Below the pieces are notes generated by a model that was given only the letters and a program-made list of their open reading frames with translations, did not search any database and was not told the DNA's origin. Below, in pieces: positions 8,425-17,545 of a stretch of 64,000 nucleotides of DNA. The position numbers were made by a program, and so were the translations under genes. Origin of the DNA: Brooklawnia propionicigenes (GTDB lineage: Bacteria; Actinomycetota; Actinomycetes; Propionibacteriales; Propionibacteriaceae); NCBI RefSeq assembly GCF_030297015.1, contig NZ_AP028056.1, positions 170,939 through 234,938 on the forward strand, read 5' to 3'. Within the stretch, counting starts at the first letter, position 1. Each line of letters begins with the position of its first letter.

Positions 8425-9675
8425 ATGATGTCGAGAAAGCTCACCGCAGTGGCATTCATCGCCGCGGGCACTATGGCCCTGGCGTCCTGTGGAGCCCCAG
8501 TTGAACAGACCGCCGACAGTCCATCCGGAACCGGCAGTTCGTCAGGAACCTGTGTCGACACCTCCGGTTCGTCCATCAAGATCGGCTTCGTCAATTCGCT
8601 GTCGGGCACGATGGCCATCTCGGAGAAGACCGTCAGCGATGCGCTGCACATGGCCGCCGACGAGATCAACGCGGCCGGAGGCGTGAACGGCAAGACGCTG
8701 GACGTGGTTCAAGAAGACGGCGCGTCCGAACCCACCATCTTCGCGGAGAAAGCCGAGAAGCTGATCTCGCAGGACTGCGTGGCCGCCGTCTTCGGCGGCT
8801 GGACCTCGGCCTCCCGCAAGGCCATGCTCCCGGTCTTCGAGGAGAAGGACTCGCTGCTGTTCTACCCGGTGCAGTATGAGGGCCTGGAAGCCTCGCCGAA
8901 TATCTTCTACACCGGCGCAACCACCAACCAGCAGATCATTCCCGCCATGGACTACCTGAAGTCCGAAGGCGTCAAGAAGCTCTTCCTGGTCGGCTCCGAC
9001 TATGTCTTCCCGCGCACCGCGAACAAGATCATCAACGCCTACGCTGCGGCCAATGACATCGAGATCGTGGGCGAGGAATACGCTCCCCTCGGTCATACCG
9101 ACTTCTCGACGATCGTCAACAAGCTCAAGGGCTCGGGCGCCGAGGCGGTGTTCAACACCTTGAACGGCGACTCCAACGTCGCATTCTTCAAGGAGTACAA
9201 GAACGCCGGACTCGCTCCCGAAACGACACCTGTGATCTCGGTGTCGATCGCGGAGGAAGAGGTCGCCGGCATCGGTCTGGAGAACGTCGAAGGTCAGTTC
9301 GCTGCCTGGAACTACTTCCAGACCATCGACTCTCCGGAGAATCACACCTTCGTCGAGGCATTCAAGGCCAAGTACGGTCAGGACCGAGTGACCTCCGACC
9401 CGATGGAATCCGCCTACACCTCGCTGTATCTGTGGAAAGAAATGGCGGAGAAGGCCGGCGGCTTCTCAACTGAGGCAATCGTTGCTGCCGCGGACGGCGT
9501 GACCTTCGCCGCCCCCGAGGGACAGGTGACCGTCGACGGCGAGAACCACCACCTCTTCAAGGCCGCTCTCATCGGCCAGATCGCTTCGGACGGTCTGCTG
9601 CACACAGTGTGGAGCTCCGGTAGCCCGATCGAGCCCGATCCCTTCCTCAAGAACTACAGCTGGTGGCAGGGCTGA
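8425..9675 (+). CDS. urtA: Urea ABC transporter, substrate-binding lipoprotein UrtA
   Basis: A 416-aa extracellular solute-binding protein. A lipoprotein signal peptide ends in LASC with the lipidated Cys22, followed by a Ser/Gly/Thr linker. The mature part starts [20 protein letters not shown] and continues with the Leu/Ile/Val-binding fold typical of UrtA ([35 protein letters not shown]). It delivers urea (or short amides) to UrtBC. Start is ATG 8425 (or 8428) behind GGAAAGGAAGC; the open frame 5' of it lacks coding character. It is the first gene of urtABCDE and is separated from urtB by a strong hairpin. No urease genes are in the window. Confidence 0.93.
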   Translation: MMSRKLTAVAFIAAGTMALASCGAPVEQTADSPSGTGSSSGTCVDTSGSSIKIGFVNSLSGTMAISEKTVSDALHMAADEINAAGGVNGKTLDVVQEDGASEPTIFAEKAEKLISQDCVAAVFGGWTSASRKAMLPVFEEKDSLLFYPVQYEGLEASPNIFYTGATTNQQIIPAMDYLKSEGVKKLFLVGSDYVFPRTANKIINAYAAANDIEIVGEEYAPLGHTDFSTIVNKLKGSGAEAVFNTLNGDSNVAFFKEYKNAGLAPETTPVISVSIAEEEVAGIGLENVEGQFAAWNYFQTIDSPENHTFVEAFKAKYGQDRVTSDPMESAYTSLYLWKEMAEKAGGFSTEAIVAAADGVTFAAPEGQVTVDGENHHLFKAALIGQIASDGLLHTVWSSGSPIEPDPFLKNYSWWQG

Positions 9676-9701
9676 GCCTCCGATCACCCAATTGACCGCC
9701 A

Positions 9702-9739
9702 GGGGTGCGGCAGATTCTCCCGGGAATCGGCCGCACCCC
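9702..9739 (+). promoter_or_regulatory. Strong intercistronic hairpin between urtA and urtB
   Basis: A 10-bp stem GGGGTGCGGC/GCCGCACCCC (9702-9711 with 9730-9739) is extended inside by GATTC/GAATC around TCCCGG, with one mismatch between the two stems. There is no U-tract. Placed between a periplasmic-type binding protein gene and its permease gene, such hairpins commonly protect the upstream message or cause partial termination, giving more binding protein than transporter. Confidence 0.65.
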
Positions 9740-9781
9740 ATGGTGGGGCTCATCACCAGACGTTTACGGAAAGGCTCCGCG

Positions 9782-10666
9782 ATGGATTTCGTCATCTCCC
9801 AGCTACTCGCTGGGATATCGCTCGGCTCAGTGCTGCTACTGGCATCACTGGGCCTGTCGCTGACCTTCGGCCAGCTCGGTGTTATCAACAATGCGCACGG
9901 TGAGTTCATGATGGCCGGCGCCTATGCAGCCTTCGTTGTCGCACGGCTGATCCCGTATTCCGGCATTTCGCTCATGGTGGCGCTTCCTGTCGGCTTTCTG
10001 GTCGGTGGTCTGCTGGGCGCGTTCTTGCAGGTCACGCTCATCTCACGGATGAGGCTGCGCCCGCTGGACACGTTGCTGGCCACCTTCGGTGTCGGTCTGG
10101 TGCTTCAGCAGTTGGCTCGCGACATCTTCGGCGCGCAACCGGTGTATGCGGCCACGCCCCCCTGGTTGAGCGGGCCGATCCGGATTCTTGGCGTGGATGT
10201 GCCTGCCACCCGCGTATTCATCTTCGCCGTCGCCGTGGTGTGCGTGGTCGGTCTGTACCTGCTGCAACAGTTCACCTCGCTGGGACGCGAGATCCGCGCC
10301 ACCGTGGAGAACCGCGACCTGGCAGAGACCTCCGGTATCTCCACCAACTTCGTCGATGTGCTCACCTTCTTCATCGGTTCGGGAATCGCCGGCCTCGCCG
10401 GTGTGGCGTTGTCGTTGATGGACGCGATCTCCTTCGACTTCGGCGTCGGATACATCGTGGACGCCTTCCTGGTCGTCGTCGCCGGTGGTGTGGGCCAGCT
10501 CAAGGGCGCCGTCATCGCCGCCTTCGGCCTGGGCATCATCCAAGCCTTCCTCGAATACTGGACGGACGCCTCCGCCGCGAAGGTGATCGTCCTGCTCCTG
10601 GTCGTCCTGCTGCTGCAGTTCCGCCCCCAGGGCCTGGTCGCGGTACAGACGAGGAGTCTGGCATGA
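9782..10666 (+). CDS. urtB: Urea ABC transporter permease UrtB
   Basis: A 294-aa branched-chain amino-acid-type permease (LivH family). Near residue 38 it carries INNAHGEFMMAGAY, the hallmark of UrtB where other LivH proteins have a similar G-E-F/M-GA segment. Eight or so hydrophobic segments run through the protein. The end overlaps the urtC start by four bases (ATGA at 10663). The start ATG 9782 follows GGAAAGGC; the longer upstream open frame includes the intercistronic hairpin and is not used. Confidence 0.93.
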   Translation: MDFVISQLLAGISLGSVLLLASLGLSLTFGQLGVINNAHGEFMMAGAYAAFVVARLIPYSGISLMVALPVGFLVGGLLGAFLQVTLISRMRLRPLDTLLATFGVGLVLQQLARDIFGAQPVYAATPPWLSGPIRILGVDVPATRVFIFAVAVVCVVGLYLLQQFTSLGREIRATVENRDLAETSGISTNFVDVLTFFIGSGIAGLAGVALSLMDAISFDFGVGYIVDAFLVVVAGGVGQLKGAVIAAFGLGIIQAFLEYWTDASAAKVIVLLLVVLLLQFRPQGLVAVQTRSLA

Positions 10667-11790
10667 AAACCATGTTGAGCGCGTACCAAAAGTCGTCGCT
10701 GTGGATCTGGCTGGCGATCGCGGTCGCCGCCGTCGCGATCGCACCCCTGTTGCTCAGTGACTTCCGGCTGAGCCTGCTCGCCAAGTACATGTGCCTGGCG
10801 ATGGTTGCCGTGGGTATCGGCCTGGCGTGGGGCCAAGGCGGCATGCTCACCCTCGGCCAGGGCCTGTTCTTCGGCCTGGGCGGCTACATGATGGCCATGC
10901 ATCTCAAGCTGACCGATGTCAGCCCCGGCGGTGTGCCCGATTTCATGATGCTCTACGGCAACGGTGAGGTTCCCGGCTGGTGGGAGCCATTCCGCAGCCC
11001 GGTGCTCACCGTGATCCTGATTCTGGTCGTGCCTGCCGCGACCGCTTTCCTGCTCGGTTGGGCGGTCTTCGCCAGGCGCGTCCGGGGCGCCTATTTCGCC
11101 ATTCTCTCGCAGGCGTTGGTCGCCGCCTTCTCGCTGTGGCTGGTCAATCAGGGCACCTCCACCGGAGGTTTCAACGGCCTCACGGACTTCAAGGGCTTCT
11201 TCGGCTACAGCCTCAAGGATCCGGCCAACAAACGCATGCTCTACTTCATCGCCGCCACCGTACTGATCGGCATGGTGCTGCTGACCAGGCAGATCATGCG
11301 CTCACGCTTCGGCGAACTGCTGGTCGCCGTGCGCGATCAGGAGAACCGGGTCCGCTTCCTGGGGTACAACCCGGCGATCATCAAGACCGTCGCATACACG
11401 ATCGCCGGCATCTTCGCCGCCATCGGCGGCGCCCTGTTCGTGCCGATCGTGGGCATCATCTCCCCCAAGGATGTCGGGGTCACCCCCTCGATCCTGTTCC
11501 TGGCGGGCGTGGTGATCGGTGGACGTACGACTCTGCTCGGTCCGGTGCTCGGCACGATCGCGCTGCGGTTCGTCGAAACCGGCCTTTCCGAGACCTACCC
11601 GGCCTTCTGGACCTACTTCCAGGGAGCGCTGTTCATCCTCGTCATCACCTTCCTACCGCAGGGAGTCGCCACCCTCGGGCCGTGGCTGAAACGGATGGCC
11701 GAGCGCTACCGGTACCGGCGAACGAAGAAGCCCGCCCCGGCAAGGGCGGCCGAGACCATCGAGACACCCCAATTGGTGGGAAGGACGTAG
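10663..11790 (+). CDS. urtC: Urea ABC transporter permease UrtC
   Basis: A 375-aa second permease (LivM family). The motif AWGQGGMLTLGQGLFFGLGG near 52-71 and the periplasmic loop with MMLYGNGEVPGWW and TGGFNGLTDF are characteristic of UrtC. The cytoplasmic EAA-like loop RSRFGELLVAVRDQENRVRFLGYN contacts the ATPases. It forms the channel with UrtB. It overlaps urtB by four bases and is followed two bases later by urtD. The Arg/Lys-rich C-terminus is cytoplasmic. Confidence 0.92.
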   Translation: MKTMLSAYQKSSLWIWLAIAVAAVAIAPLLLSDFRLSLLAKYMCLAMVAVGIGLAWGQGGMLTLGQGLFFGLGGYMMAMHLKLTDVSPGGVPDFMMLYGNGEVPGWWEPFRSPVLTVILILVVPAATAFLLGWAVFARRVRGAYFAILSQALVAAFSLWLVNQGTSTGGFNGLTDFKGFFGYSLKDPANKRMLYFIAATVLIGMVLLTRQIMRSRFGELLVAVRDQENRVRFLGYNPAIIKTVAYTIAGIFAAIGGALFVPIVGIISPKDVGVTPSILFLAGVVIGGRTTLLGPVLGTIALRFVETGLSETYPAFWTYFQGALFILVITFLPQGVATLGPWLKRMAERYRYRRTKKPAPARAAETIETPQLVGRT

Positions 11791-11792
11791 TC

Positions 11793-12596
11793 ATGACTCC
11801 AAAACCCGACCTTCAGGCCTTGGAGAAGGCCATCGCCGCTCCCCGCGGCGAGTTTCACCGGGACTATCTACAGGTCAAGGATCTGCGGGTCTCCTTCGAC
11901 GGGTTCGTCGCGGTCGACGGGGTGGATCTGGTGGTCACCTCGGGCGACCTGCGGTTTCTCATCGGACCCAACGGTGCCGGAAAGACCACGCTGATCGACG
12001 CGATCACCGGCTTGGCCAAGGCGACCGGATCGGCCACCTTCGGTGGGGTCGAGTTGCTCGGGATGCCGTCGCACAAGATCGTCAGAGCGGCCGTCGGGCG
12101 CACCTTCCAGACCGCCAGCGTCATCGAAGAACTCAGCGTCCTGCAGAACCTGGACATCGCTGCAGGAATGGGCCGCAAGTCCCGCGAGCTGCTCCGCCGG
12201 CGCAAGACCGTTCCCACCGAGGTCGAACTCGCACTCGAGACGATCGGCCTGACCGGACTGGTGAATGCGCCCGCCGGAGTGTTGGCGCACGGCCAGAAGC
12301 AGTGGTTGGAGATCGGGATGCTGCTCGTCCAAGATGCCCGCTGCCTGCTGCTGGACGAACCGGTGGCCGGGATGAGCGCCATCGAACGGGAACAGACCGG
12401 CGAGTTGCTCAAACGCATCGGTGAGCAACGCACCGTGGTCGTGGTCGAACACGACATGGAGTTCCTGCGCAATTTCGCGAATTCGGTCACTGTGCTCCAC
12501 CAGGGCAAGGTGCTCGCCGAGGGAACGGTCGCCGAAGTCCAAGCCGATCCGAAGGTCATCGAGGTCTACTTGGGAGAGACTCATGCTGCAGCTTGA
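11793..12596 (+). CDS. urtD: Urea ABC transporter ATP-binding protein UrtD
   Basis: A 267-aa ATPase of LivG type. Walker A GPNGAGKTT is near residues 58-66. The signature region LAHGQKQWLEI replaces the canonical LSGGQ, a feature known from UrtD proteins, and Walker B is CLLLDEPVAGMS, with the H-loop VEHDMEF. A 35-residue N-terminal extension precedes the first strand. It pairs with UrtE to power UrtBC. The coding end overlaps the urtE start by 14 bases. Confidence 0.92.
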   Translation: MTPKPDLQALEKAIAAPRGEFHRDYLQVKDLRVSFDGFVAVDGVDLVVTSGDLRFLIGPNGAGKTTLIDAITGLAKATGSATFGGVELLGMPSHKIVRAAVGRTFQTASVIEELSVLQNLDIAAGMGRKSRELLRRRKTVPTEVELALETIGLTGLVNAPAGVLAHGQKQWLEIGMLLVQDARCLLLDEPVAGMSAIEREQTGELLKRIGEQRTVVVVEHDMEFLRNFANSVTVLHQGKVLAEGTVAEVQADPKVIEVYLGETHAAA

Positions 12597-13278
12597 TTCG
12601 GTTACGTGTGGCTACGGAAGGGTGTCGGTCGTCTTCGACGTCTCCCTTCAGGTGCCCGACGCCCAGATGGTCGCCGTGCTCGGCAACAACGGCGCGGGCA
12701 AGACGACCCTGCTGCGCGCGGTGATGGGGTTGTTGCCGGTGCGCACGGGCACCATCACCTTCGACGGCACGAACATCACCAAGATGCCGACGAACAAGCG
12801 GGTTCGCCGGGGCATCGCTTACGTTCCACAGGGCCAGCAGTCGTTCGGGCAGCTGACCGCGCGGGAGAACCTCAAGCTGATCGCCGACCACCACGGGGCC
12901 GCCGGCGCCCGCAGAATGGCCGAGGCGCTCGATCTGTTCCCTGCGCTGCGTGATCTGCTCGGACGCCGGGCAGGCCTGCTGTCGGGTGGGCAGCGCCAAC
13001 AGCTGGCGATCGCCCGGGCGTTGATCACCGGTCCCCAGTTGATCGTGTTGGACGAGCCCACCGAAGGCATCCAGCCGAATGTGGTGGCCGAGATCCAGGC
13101 CGCCATCTCCACGATGATGACCGAATCCGGTATCTCAGTGCTGATGGTCGAGCAGCATGTCGGCTATGCACTGGAGATGGCGTCCGAGTTCATCGTGCTC
13201 GCCTCCGGGCGTGTGGTGAGCACTGGGCAAGGCGGCGCAGACGCTGTCGAGCAGGCGCGGGCGGCCATGGCGCTGTAA
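12583..13278 (+). CDS. urtE: Urea ABC transporter ATP-binding protein UrtE
   Basis: A 231-aa ATPase of LivF type. Walker A GNNGAGKTT is near 34-42, signature LLSGGQRQQLAIARAL and Walker B LIVLDEPTEGIQPNVV (the EGIQPNVV stretch is typical of UrtE), then MVEQHVGYAL. It starts at ATG 12583 inside urtD. It closes the urtABCDE operon. Only 11 bases separate its stop from the convergent SRAP gene; no terminator is seen there. Confidence 0.93.
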   Translation: MLQLDSVTCGYGRVSVVFDVSLQVPDAQMVAVLGNNGAGKTTLLRAVMGLLPVRTGTITFDGTNITKMPTNKRVRRGIAYVPQGQQSFGQLTARENLKLIADHHGAAGARRMAEALDLFPALRDLLGRRAGLLSGGQRQQLAIARALITGPQLIVLDEPTEGIQPNVVAEIQAAISTMMTESGISVLMVEQHVGYALEMASEFIVLASGRVVSTGQGGADAVEQARAAMAL

Positions 13279-13289
13279 ACGCCGCCGAC

Positions 13290-13997
13290 TCAGGCGGAAT
13301 CGACAGGCCTCAGCATCGCGGGAGAGTTCTCGTCCAGCAGCCCGACCTCGTAGAACTGCAAGGACTGCACCACCGACGACGCCTCCTGGCTCGCTGCGTC
13401 AATGAACTCCTGGCCCGCAGTGATGCCCGGATCGAGCCAGTCGTCCCACAGATCGGCAGGCAAGACCATCGGGGCCCTGCTGTGGATCGTGCCGGCCTGT
13501 CCGGGAGCACGGATCGTCAGGATCGCCGCGGTCATGATCCACGGCGACTCCCTGTTGGCCCGCCACCAGCTGTACAGCCCCCCGAGCGCCAAGACCTCGT
13601 CCCCGTCGGGGTGAAAGTAGAAACGCTTACGCTTCCGTCCGCCGCCTTGGGTTTCGTAGTATCCGACAGCGGGAAAGATCGATCGATGGGTGGCGATCGC
13701 GTCACGCCACATCGGCTTCTCGGCCACGGTCTCGGCGACGGCGTTGAAGGTCGGACCCTTCATGACCAACGACTTGGACCAACTCGGCGTGAACGGCCAA
13801 CGCGCCGGCCAGCACCGGCGCTTGGACACACCGTCGCGAACCGAATCGACGACGACCGGAACCCTGGGTTCATCCGAACCCAGGTCCTCGAAGACCGGTC
13901 GCGCATTGAACGTCGGCGCGGGCAGCTCACCGACTTCATCGACCTGGAAGACATCGACGATCGTCGCGGTATCAGCAGTTACGTATCGGCCGCACAT
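13290..13997 (-). CDS. SOS response-associated peptidase (SRAP, YedK/HMCES family)
   Basis: A 235-aa SRAP domain protein. The catalytic Cys2 (MCGRYV) forms a thiazolidine crosslink with abasic sites in single-stranded DNA after removal of Met1. Other family positions are TFNAVAET (the Asn of FNARAET), GYYET with the catalytic Glu, and IHSRAPMVL with the conserved His. It protects abasic DNA during replication. The GYYET and NAVAE variants differ from the common GFYEW and NARAE, so this is a diverged but complete member. No LexA box is visible ahead of it. Confidence 0.87.
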   Translation of the reverse strand: MCGRYVTADTATIVDVFQVDEVGELPAPTFNARPVFEDLGSDEPRVPVVVDSVRDGVSKRRCWPARWPFTPSWSKSLVMKGPTFNAVAETVAEKPMWRDAIATHRSIFPAVGYYETQGGGRKRKRFYFHPDGDEVLALGGLYSWWRANRESPWIMTAAILTIRAPGQAGTIHSRAPMVLPADLWDDWLDPGITAGQEFIDAASQEASSVVQSLQFYEVGLLDENSPAMLRPVDSA

Positions 13998-14031
13998 ATC
14001 AGCAGGCTACGTCGGCCGCCCGCTGCGGCGA

Positions 14032-14532
14032 CTAACTGCCCGAGATCATCACGGCGTAGTCCTGGCCCATCGGCGCGTACGTGTCGACGAAGTCCTCGAG
14101 GGTTGGCGGCGCCTCACCGGCGACAGCAGCCGTGAGCCTGTCCAGGTACCACTCCCAGCCCGGGCCGACCTCCGGAACCGTCTGCAGATCGACCTCCTCG
14201 TGACGCAGCGTCAGTCGCGTCGAGCCTTCGTCCTCGTCGAATCCGATCGCCAACTGCCAGGTACCGAAACTGTCGGTCACTGTCACCGAAAGCCGCCGTG
14301 GCCGATCACAGTGCAAGATCCGGCACGGCACCGCGGGAACGGATTCGGCCTCCGCATTCATCGTGAGCATCACCTGCCCGGACGCTGGGTCGCCGGTCCA
14401 GGCGCCGAACCACCGCTCGAGCCGGTCGGGATCGGTGAAATCTGTCCACAGTTGCTCGGCCGGTACATCGAATTGGCGCGTGAGCACCAGTGTCCGCCGA
14501 TCGTCGTCGAGTCTTCCAGTGAGCTTCGTCAT
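14032..14532 (-). CDS. SRPBCC (AHSA1-like) domain protein
   Basis: A 166-aa START/Bet v1-like protein. It begins with LVLTRQFDVPAEQLWTDFTDPDRLERWFGAW, the standard AHSA1/SRPBCC opening with a Pro-x-x-x-W helix and F-T-D-P, and ends with a W-Y-L-D helix. Members bind hydrophobic ligands; physiological role is unknown. The ATG is preceded by GAAGGAGG at good spacing. It stands alone on the minus strand between SRAP and a metallopeptidase gene; 34 bases separate it from SRAP. Confidence 0.8.
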   Translation of the reverse strand: MTKLTGRLDDDRRTLVLTRQFDVPAEQLWTDFTDPDRLERWFGAWTGDPASGQVMLTMNAEAESVPAVPCRILHCDRPRRLSVTVTDSFGTWQLAIGFDEDEGSTRLTLRHEEVDLQTVPEVGPGWEWYLDRLTAAVAGEAPPTLEDFVDTYAPMGQDYAVMISGS

Positions 14533-14610
14533 GGCGGCGCCTCCTTCGGAAGTCGCATCGTCGGCAATCGAAGTCTTGCGAAGAGACTACTGCCGGCACT
14601 TACACCGCGA

Positions 14611-15708
14611 TCAGCCTGCAGTGTCCTGCGAGTCGATCGATCGTCCGAATCCGTCGAGCTCGCTGACCCGGGTCCTCGGCAGATCGGTCAGCACCCCGTG
14701 AATGAATCGCAGCTTGTCGACCACGGGGTCGCTGATGGAGAACGGGTACAGATCGGCTTTGCCCATCGACCGGTTGACGCGATTGAAGAACAGCGAGATC
14801 CAATGCCAGTCGTCCATCAGCGCATCGAAATCGTCCGCCCCGTAGCTGTCGCGCGGACCCACAGCCAACGGGAGTGCCGGAACGACGCTGCGGCCCGGAA
14901 CCAGCTCCATGCCCGCCGAGGCAGCCGTGTCGAGGGTGTCGGTGATGTGCAGGTAGTGGGCGAAGCACTCCGCGAAGTCCTCCCAGGGGTGCATCGTCGC
15001 GTATTCCGAGATGTAGGAGTCCCGCCAGTTCGGGGGCGCTCCGTTCGAGTAATGCTGATCGATCGCGTCGGTATAGGACGCTCGCTCGTCACCGAAGATC
15101 TGGCGGCACTGTTCGATCTTGTCCGTCTGTTCCACCAGCACCCACTCGTAGTAGTGCCCGATCTCGTGGCGGAAATGACCGAGCATCGTCCGGTACGGCT
15201 CGCCGAGGGCCACCCGAAGCCGTTCGCGGTGAGCATCCAGCGTTTCGGCCAGATCGATGGTGACGATGCCATTGGCCTGACCGATCGTCACCTTCTCGTA
15301 TTCCGACGAGAGCAGATCGAAACCCAGCCCGCCGTCGGATTCGAAGTACGGATCGATCGGCAACCCCAGCGAGTTCAACTGGACGAGCACCCGGCGCTTG
15401 GACTTCTCGGCCTCGGCGAGCCGTTCGAGCGCGTCCGGGTCGTTGTCATTGGGCCGCACCCGGGTGAGCCGGCAGGAGAAGCACTGATCGGTCGAGCTGT
15501 CGTCGGCGGCCAGCCAGTTGCAGTCGCGGTCGCGGTTGACGCAGGGGTGCCATAACCGGTTCGCCACCTCGATGTCGGGCCCCGTCACAGCGACCATCGT
15601 TTCGGACAGTGTGTGGTAGGCCACTTCGGCACCGCAGGTGTCGCAGCGCAGGTCTTCCAGGTAGAGCAGGCCCGAGCAGTCCGGGGTCGGGCAGATCAGC
15701 AGCTTCAT
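14611..15708 (-). CDS. Zinc-ribbon plus putative zinc metallopeptidase (Peptidase_Mx-like)
   Basis: A 365-aa protein. Residues 1-60 form a zinc ribbon with cysteine pairs CPTPDCSG and CDTCGA, with a second Cys group (CVNRDRDCNW, CFSCRL) around 60-95. The central HFRHEIGHYYEWVLV contains the HExxH-type zinc-binding helix (HEIGH), followed by the third ligand region. These are features of the DUF4157-unrelated putative zinc-binding peptidase family common in actinobacteria and proteobacteria; substrates are unknown. A TTG start at 15717 has the better Shine-Dalgarno spacing and would add three residues. Confidence 0.8.
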   Translation of the reverse strand: MKLLICPTPDCSGLLYLEDLRCDTCGAEVAYHTLSETMVAVTGPDIEVANRLWHPCVNRDRDCNWLAADDSSTDQCFSCRLTRVRPNDNDPDALERLAEAEKSKRRVLVQLNSLGLPIDPYFESDGGLGFDLLSSEYEKVTIGQANGIVTIDLAETLDAHRERLRVALGEPYRTMLGHFRHEIGHYYEWVLVEQTDKIEQCRQIFGDERASYTDAIDQHYSNGAPPNWRDSYISEYATMHPWEDFAECFAHYLHITDTLDTAASAGMELVPGRSVVPALPLAVGPRDSYGADDFDALMDDWHWISLFFNRVNRSMGKADLYPFSISDPVVDKLRFIHGVLTDLPRTRVSELDGFGRSIDSQDTAG

Positions 15709-15898
15709 ACCGGGCAATCTACCTTCTTGGGTGGTGAAGTCGGCTCCGACAACGCATAATTTCGCTTGCTCGCGCAGCGGGGCGCCACACAGAATCGGAT
15801 GTCCTTACCAACGGGAGCCCCCACATCCGCTGTGATTCCTCTAGCCTGGAGGCGGTAGCCCTTTCGGCTGGGACCGTGCCGATAGCGAGGAGGCAGGA

Positions 15899-17545
15899 AT
15901 GCGCACGTACGACTGCGACGTGGTTGTTGTGGGAGGTGGCTCAACCGGGGCGGGTGTTGTGCGAGATGTGGCTATGCGCGGTTACTCGGCGATCCTCGTC
16001 GACCGCGCCGATCTTGGCCAGGGCACGACCGGCCGGTATCACGGGCTCCTGCATTCAGGGGGACGCTACGTCGTCAGCGATCCGCACTCCGCGACCGAAT
16101 GCGCCGAGGAGAACGCGATCGTCACGCGGATCCACGCGAGTGCGGTCGAGGCTACTGGTGGGCTGTTCGTCTCGACCCCCGAGGACGACCTGGCATTCTC
16201 GGACGACTTCCTCGCGGGATGTCACAAGACCGGCGTCCCGGTCGAGGAGATCAGCGTGGCCACCGCCCTCAAACGCGAGCCACGCGTCAACCCCGGCATC
16301 CGGCGAGCCTTCCTCGTCGAGGACGGCACCGTCGACGGCTGGCAGATGGTCTGGGGCGCCGCCCGCTCCGCCCAGGAATACGGCGCGCAGATCCTGACCT
16401 ATCACGCGGTGGTCGGCATCGAAATGACCGGCAGCTCGGTGAGCGCGGTGCGCTGCATCGACCGCCGTAGTGGCGAAGACGTCACGATCAGCTGCCGGTT
16501 CGTGATCAACGCGGCAGGCGCCTGGTCGCATCACATCGCCGAGATGGCCGGCTGCCACGATGTCGAGGTCGTGCCGGGCCGCGGCATCATGATCGCGATG
16601 AATCACCGCCTGGTGAACACCGTGATCAACCGCTGCACCTACCCCGCCGACGGCGACATCCTGGTGCCGGTGCACACCGTGGCGATCATCGGCACCACAG
16701 ATGTGCGGGCCGAAGACCCCGACGAACTGCCGATCCCGGCCGACGAGGTTCAGCAGATGCTCGACTGCGGCGAGATCCTCATCCCCGGCTTCCGCCAGGC
16801 CAGGGCGCTGCACGCCTGGTCGGGCGCGCGTCCGCTGGTCAAGGACTCGCGAGTCTCGGCGCAGGACACCCGGCACATGTCACGCGGCATGTCCATCCTC
16901 GATCATCAGTCCCGCGATGGGGTGTCCGGGATTCTCACGATCGCCGGCGGCAAGCTGACCACGTACCGGCTGATGGCCAAGAACATTGTGGACCGGATGT
17001 GCGAGCAGCTCGGCGAGGAGCGCGAGTGCCGCACCGCCGATGAGGCCGTGCCCGGATCGACGCCCGGCGAGACCTATCAGGTCACCCACCGCCTGCATGA
17101 TCGGGAGGCCGACCGTCGTGACGATCAGATCATCTGCGAATGCGAGCTGATGAGCCGTACGATGCTCACCGACGCGCTGCATGCGGACCCGCAAGCCAGC
17201 ATGGACGATCTGCGTCGTCATCTCCGGCTCGGCATGGGACCGTGTCAAGGTGGTTTTTGCAGCCTGCGGGCGACCGGTATCGCCTGTGCCGAGGGTGTCA
17301 TCGATGCCGAACTCGCCAATGCTCGGCTGCACGAGTTCCTCGCTCACCGATGGATCGGACTGTGGCCGATCCTGTATGGCGACCAGGTGCGTCAGACCGC
17401 CTTGAACGAGTGGATCTTCCAAGGACTGCTCGATGTGGAGCATCTGCCGGAACCGAAGGTCGTCCTCGAACCAGTGCCACTGGGCGTCGCGGCCCAATCG
17501 TTGCAGTCCACGACCGAGCCCGAGACCACGGAGGCAGTGCGATGA
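15899..17545 (+). CDS. glpA: Anaerobic glycerol-3-phosphate dehydrogenase subunit A
   Basis: A 548-aa FAD-dependent dehydrogenase that oxidises glycerol-3-phosphate to dihydroxyacetone phosphate. The N-terminal FAD motif VVVVGGGSTGAGVVRD is at 8-23, with TTGRYHGLLHSGGRYV near 41-56. The C-terminal third has a BFD-like [2Fe-2S] domain with Cys in ICECE and GPCQGGFC. The substrate clamp ITIAGGKLTTYR is present. The three genes glpABC overlap by four bases each (17542, 18768), so the complex is made from one transcript. Start ATG 15899 follows GCGAGGAGGCAGGA. Confidence 0.95.
   Translation: MRTYDCDVVVVGGGSTGAGVVRDVAMRGYSAILVDRADLGQGTTGRYHGLLHSGGRYVVSDPHSATECAEENAIVTRIHASAVEATGGLFVSTPEDDLAFSDDFLAGCHKTGVPVEEISVATALKREPRVNPGIRRAFLVEDGTVDGWQMVWGAARSAQEYGAQILTYHAVVGIEMTGSSVSAVRCIDRRSGEDVTISCRFVINAAGAWSHHIAEMAGCHDVEVVPGRGIMIAMNHRLVNTVINRCTYPADGDILVPVHTVAIIGTTDVRAEDPDELPIPADEVQQMLDCGEILIPGFRQARALHAWSGARPLVKDSRVSAQDTRHMSRGMSILDHQSRDGVSGILTIAGGKLTTYRLMAKNIVDRMCEQLGEERECRTADEAVPGSTPGETYQVTHRLHDREADRRDDQIICECELMSRTMLTDALHADPQASMDDLRRHLRLGMGPCQGGFCSLRATGIACAEGVIDAELANARLHEFLAHRWIGLWPILYGDQVRQTALNEWIFQGLLDVEHLPEPKVVLEPVPLGVAAQSLQSTTEPETTEAVR

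Noticed and set aside
13690..15555. A 621-codon plus-strand open frame opposite SRAP, SRPBCC and the metallopeptidase
   Set aside because: It mirrors three well-supported minus-strand genes and shows the shadow composition typical of high-GC antisense frames.
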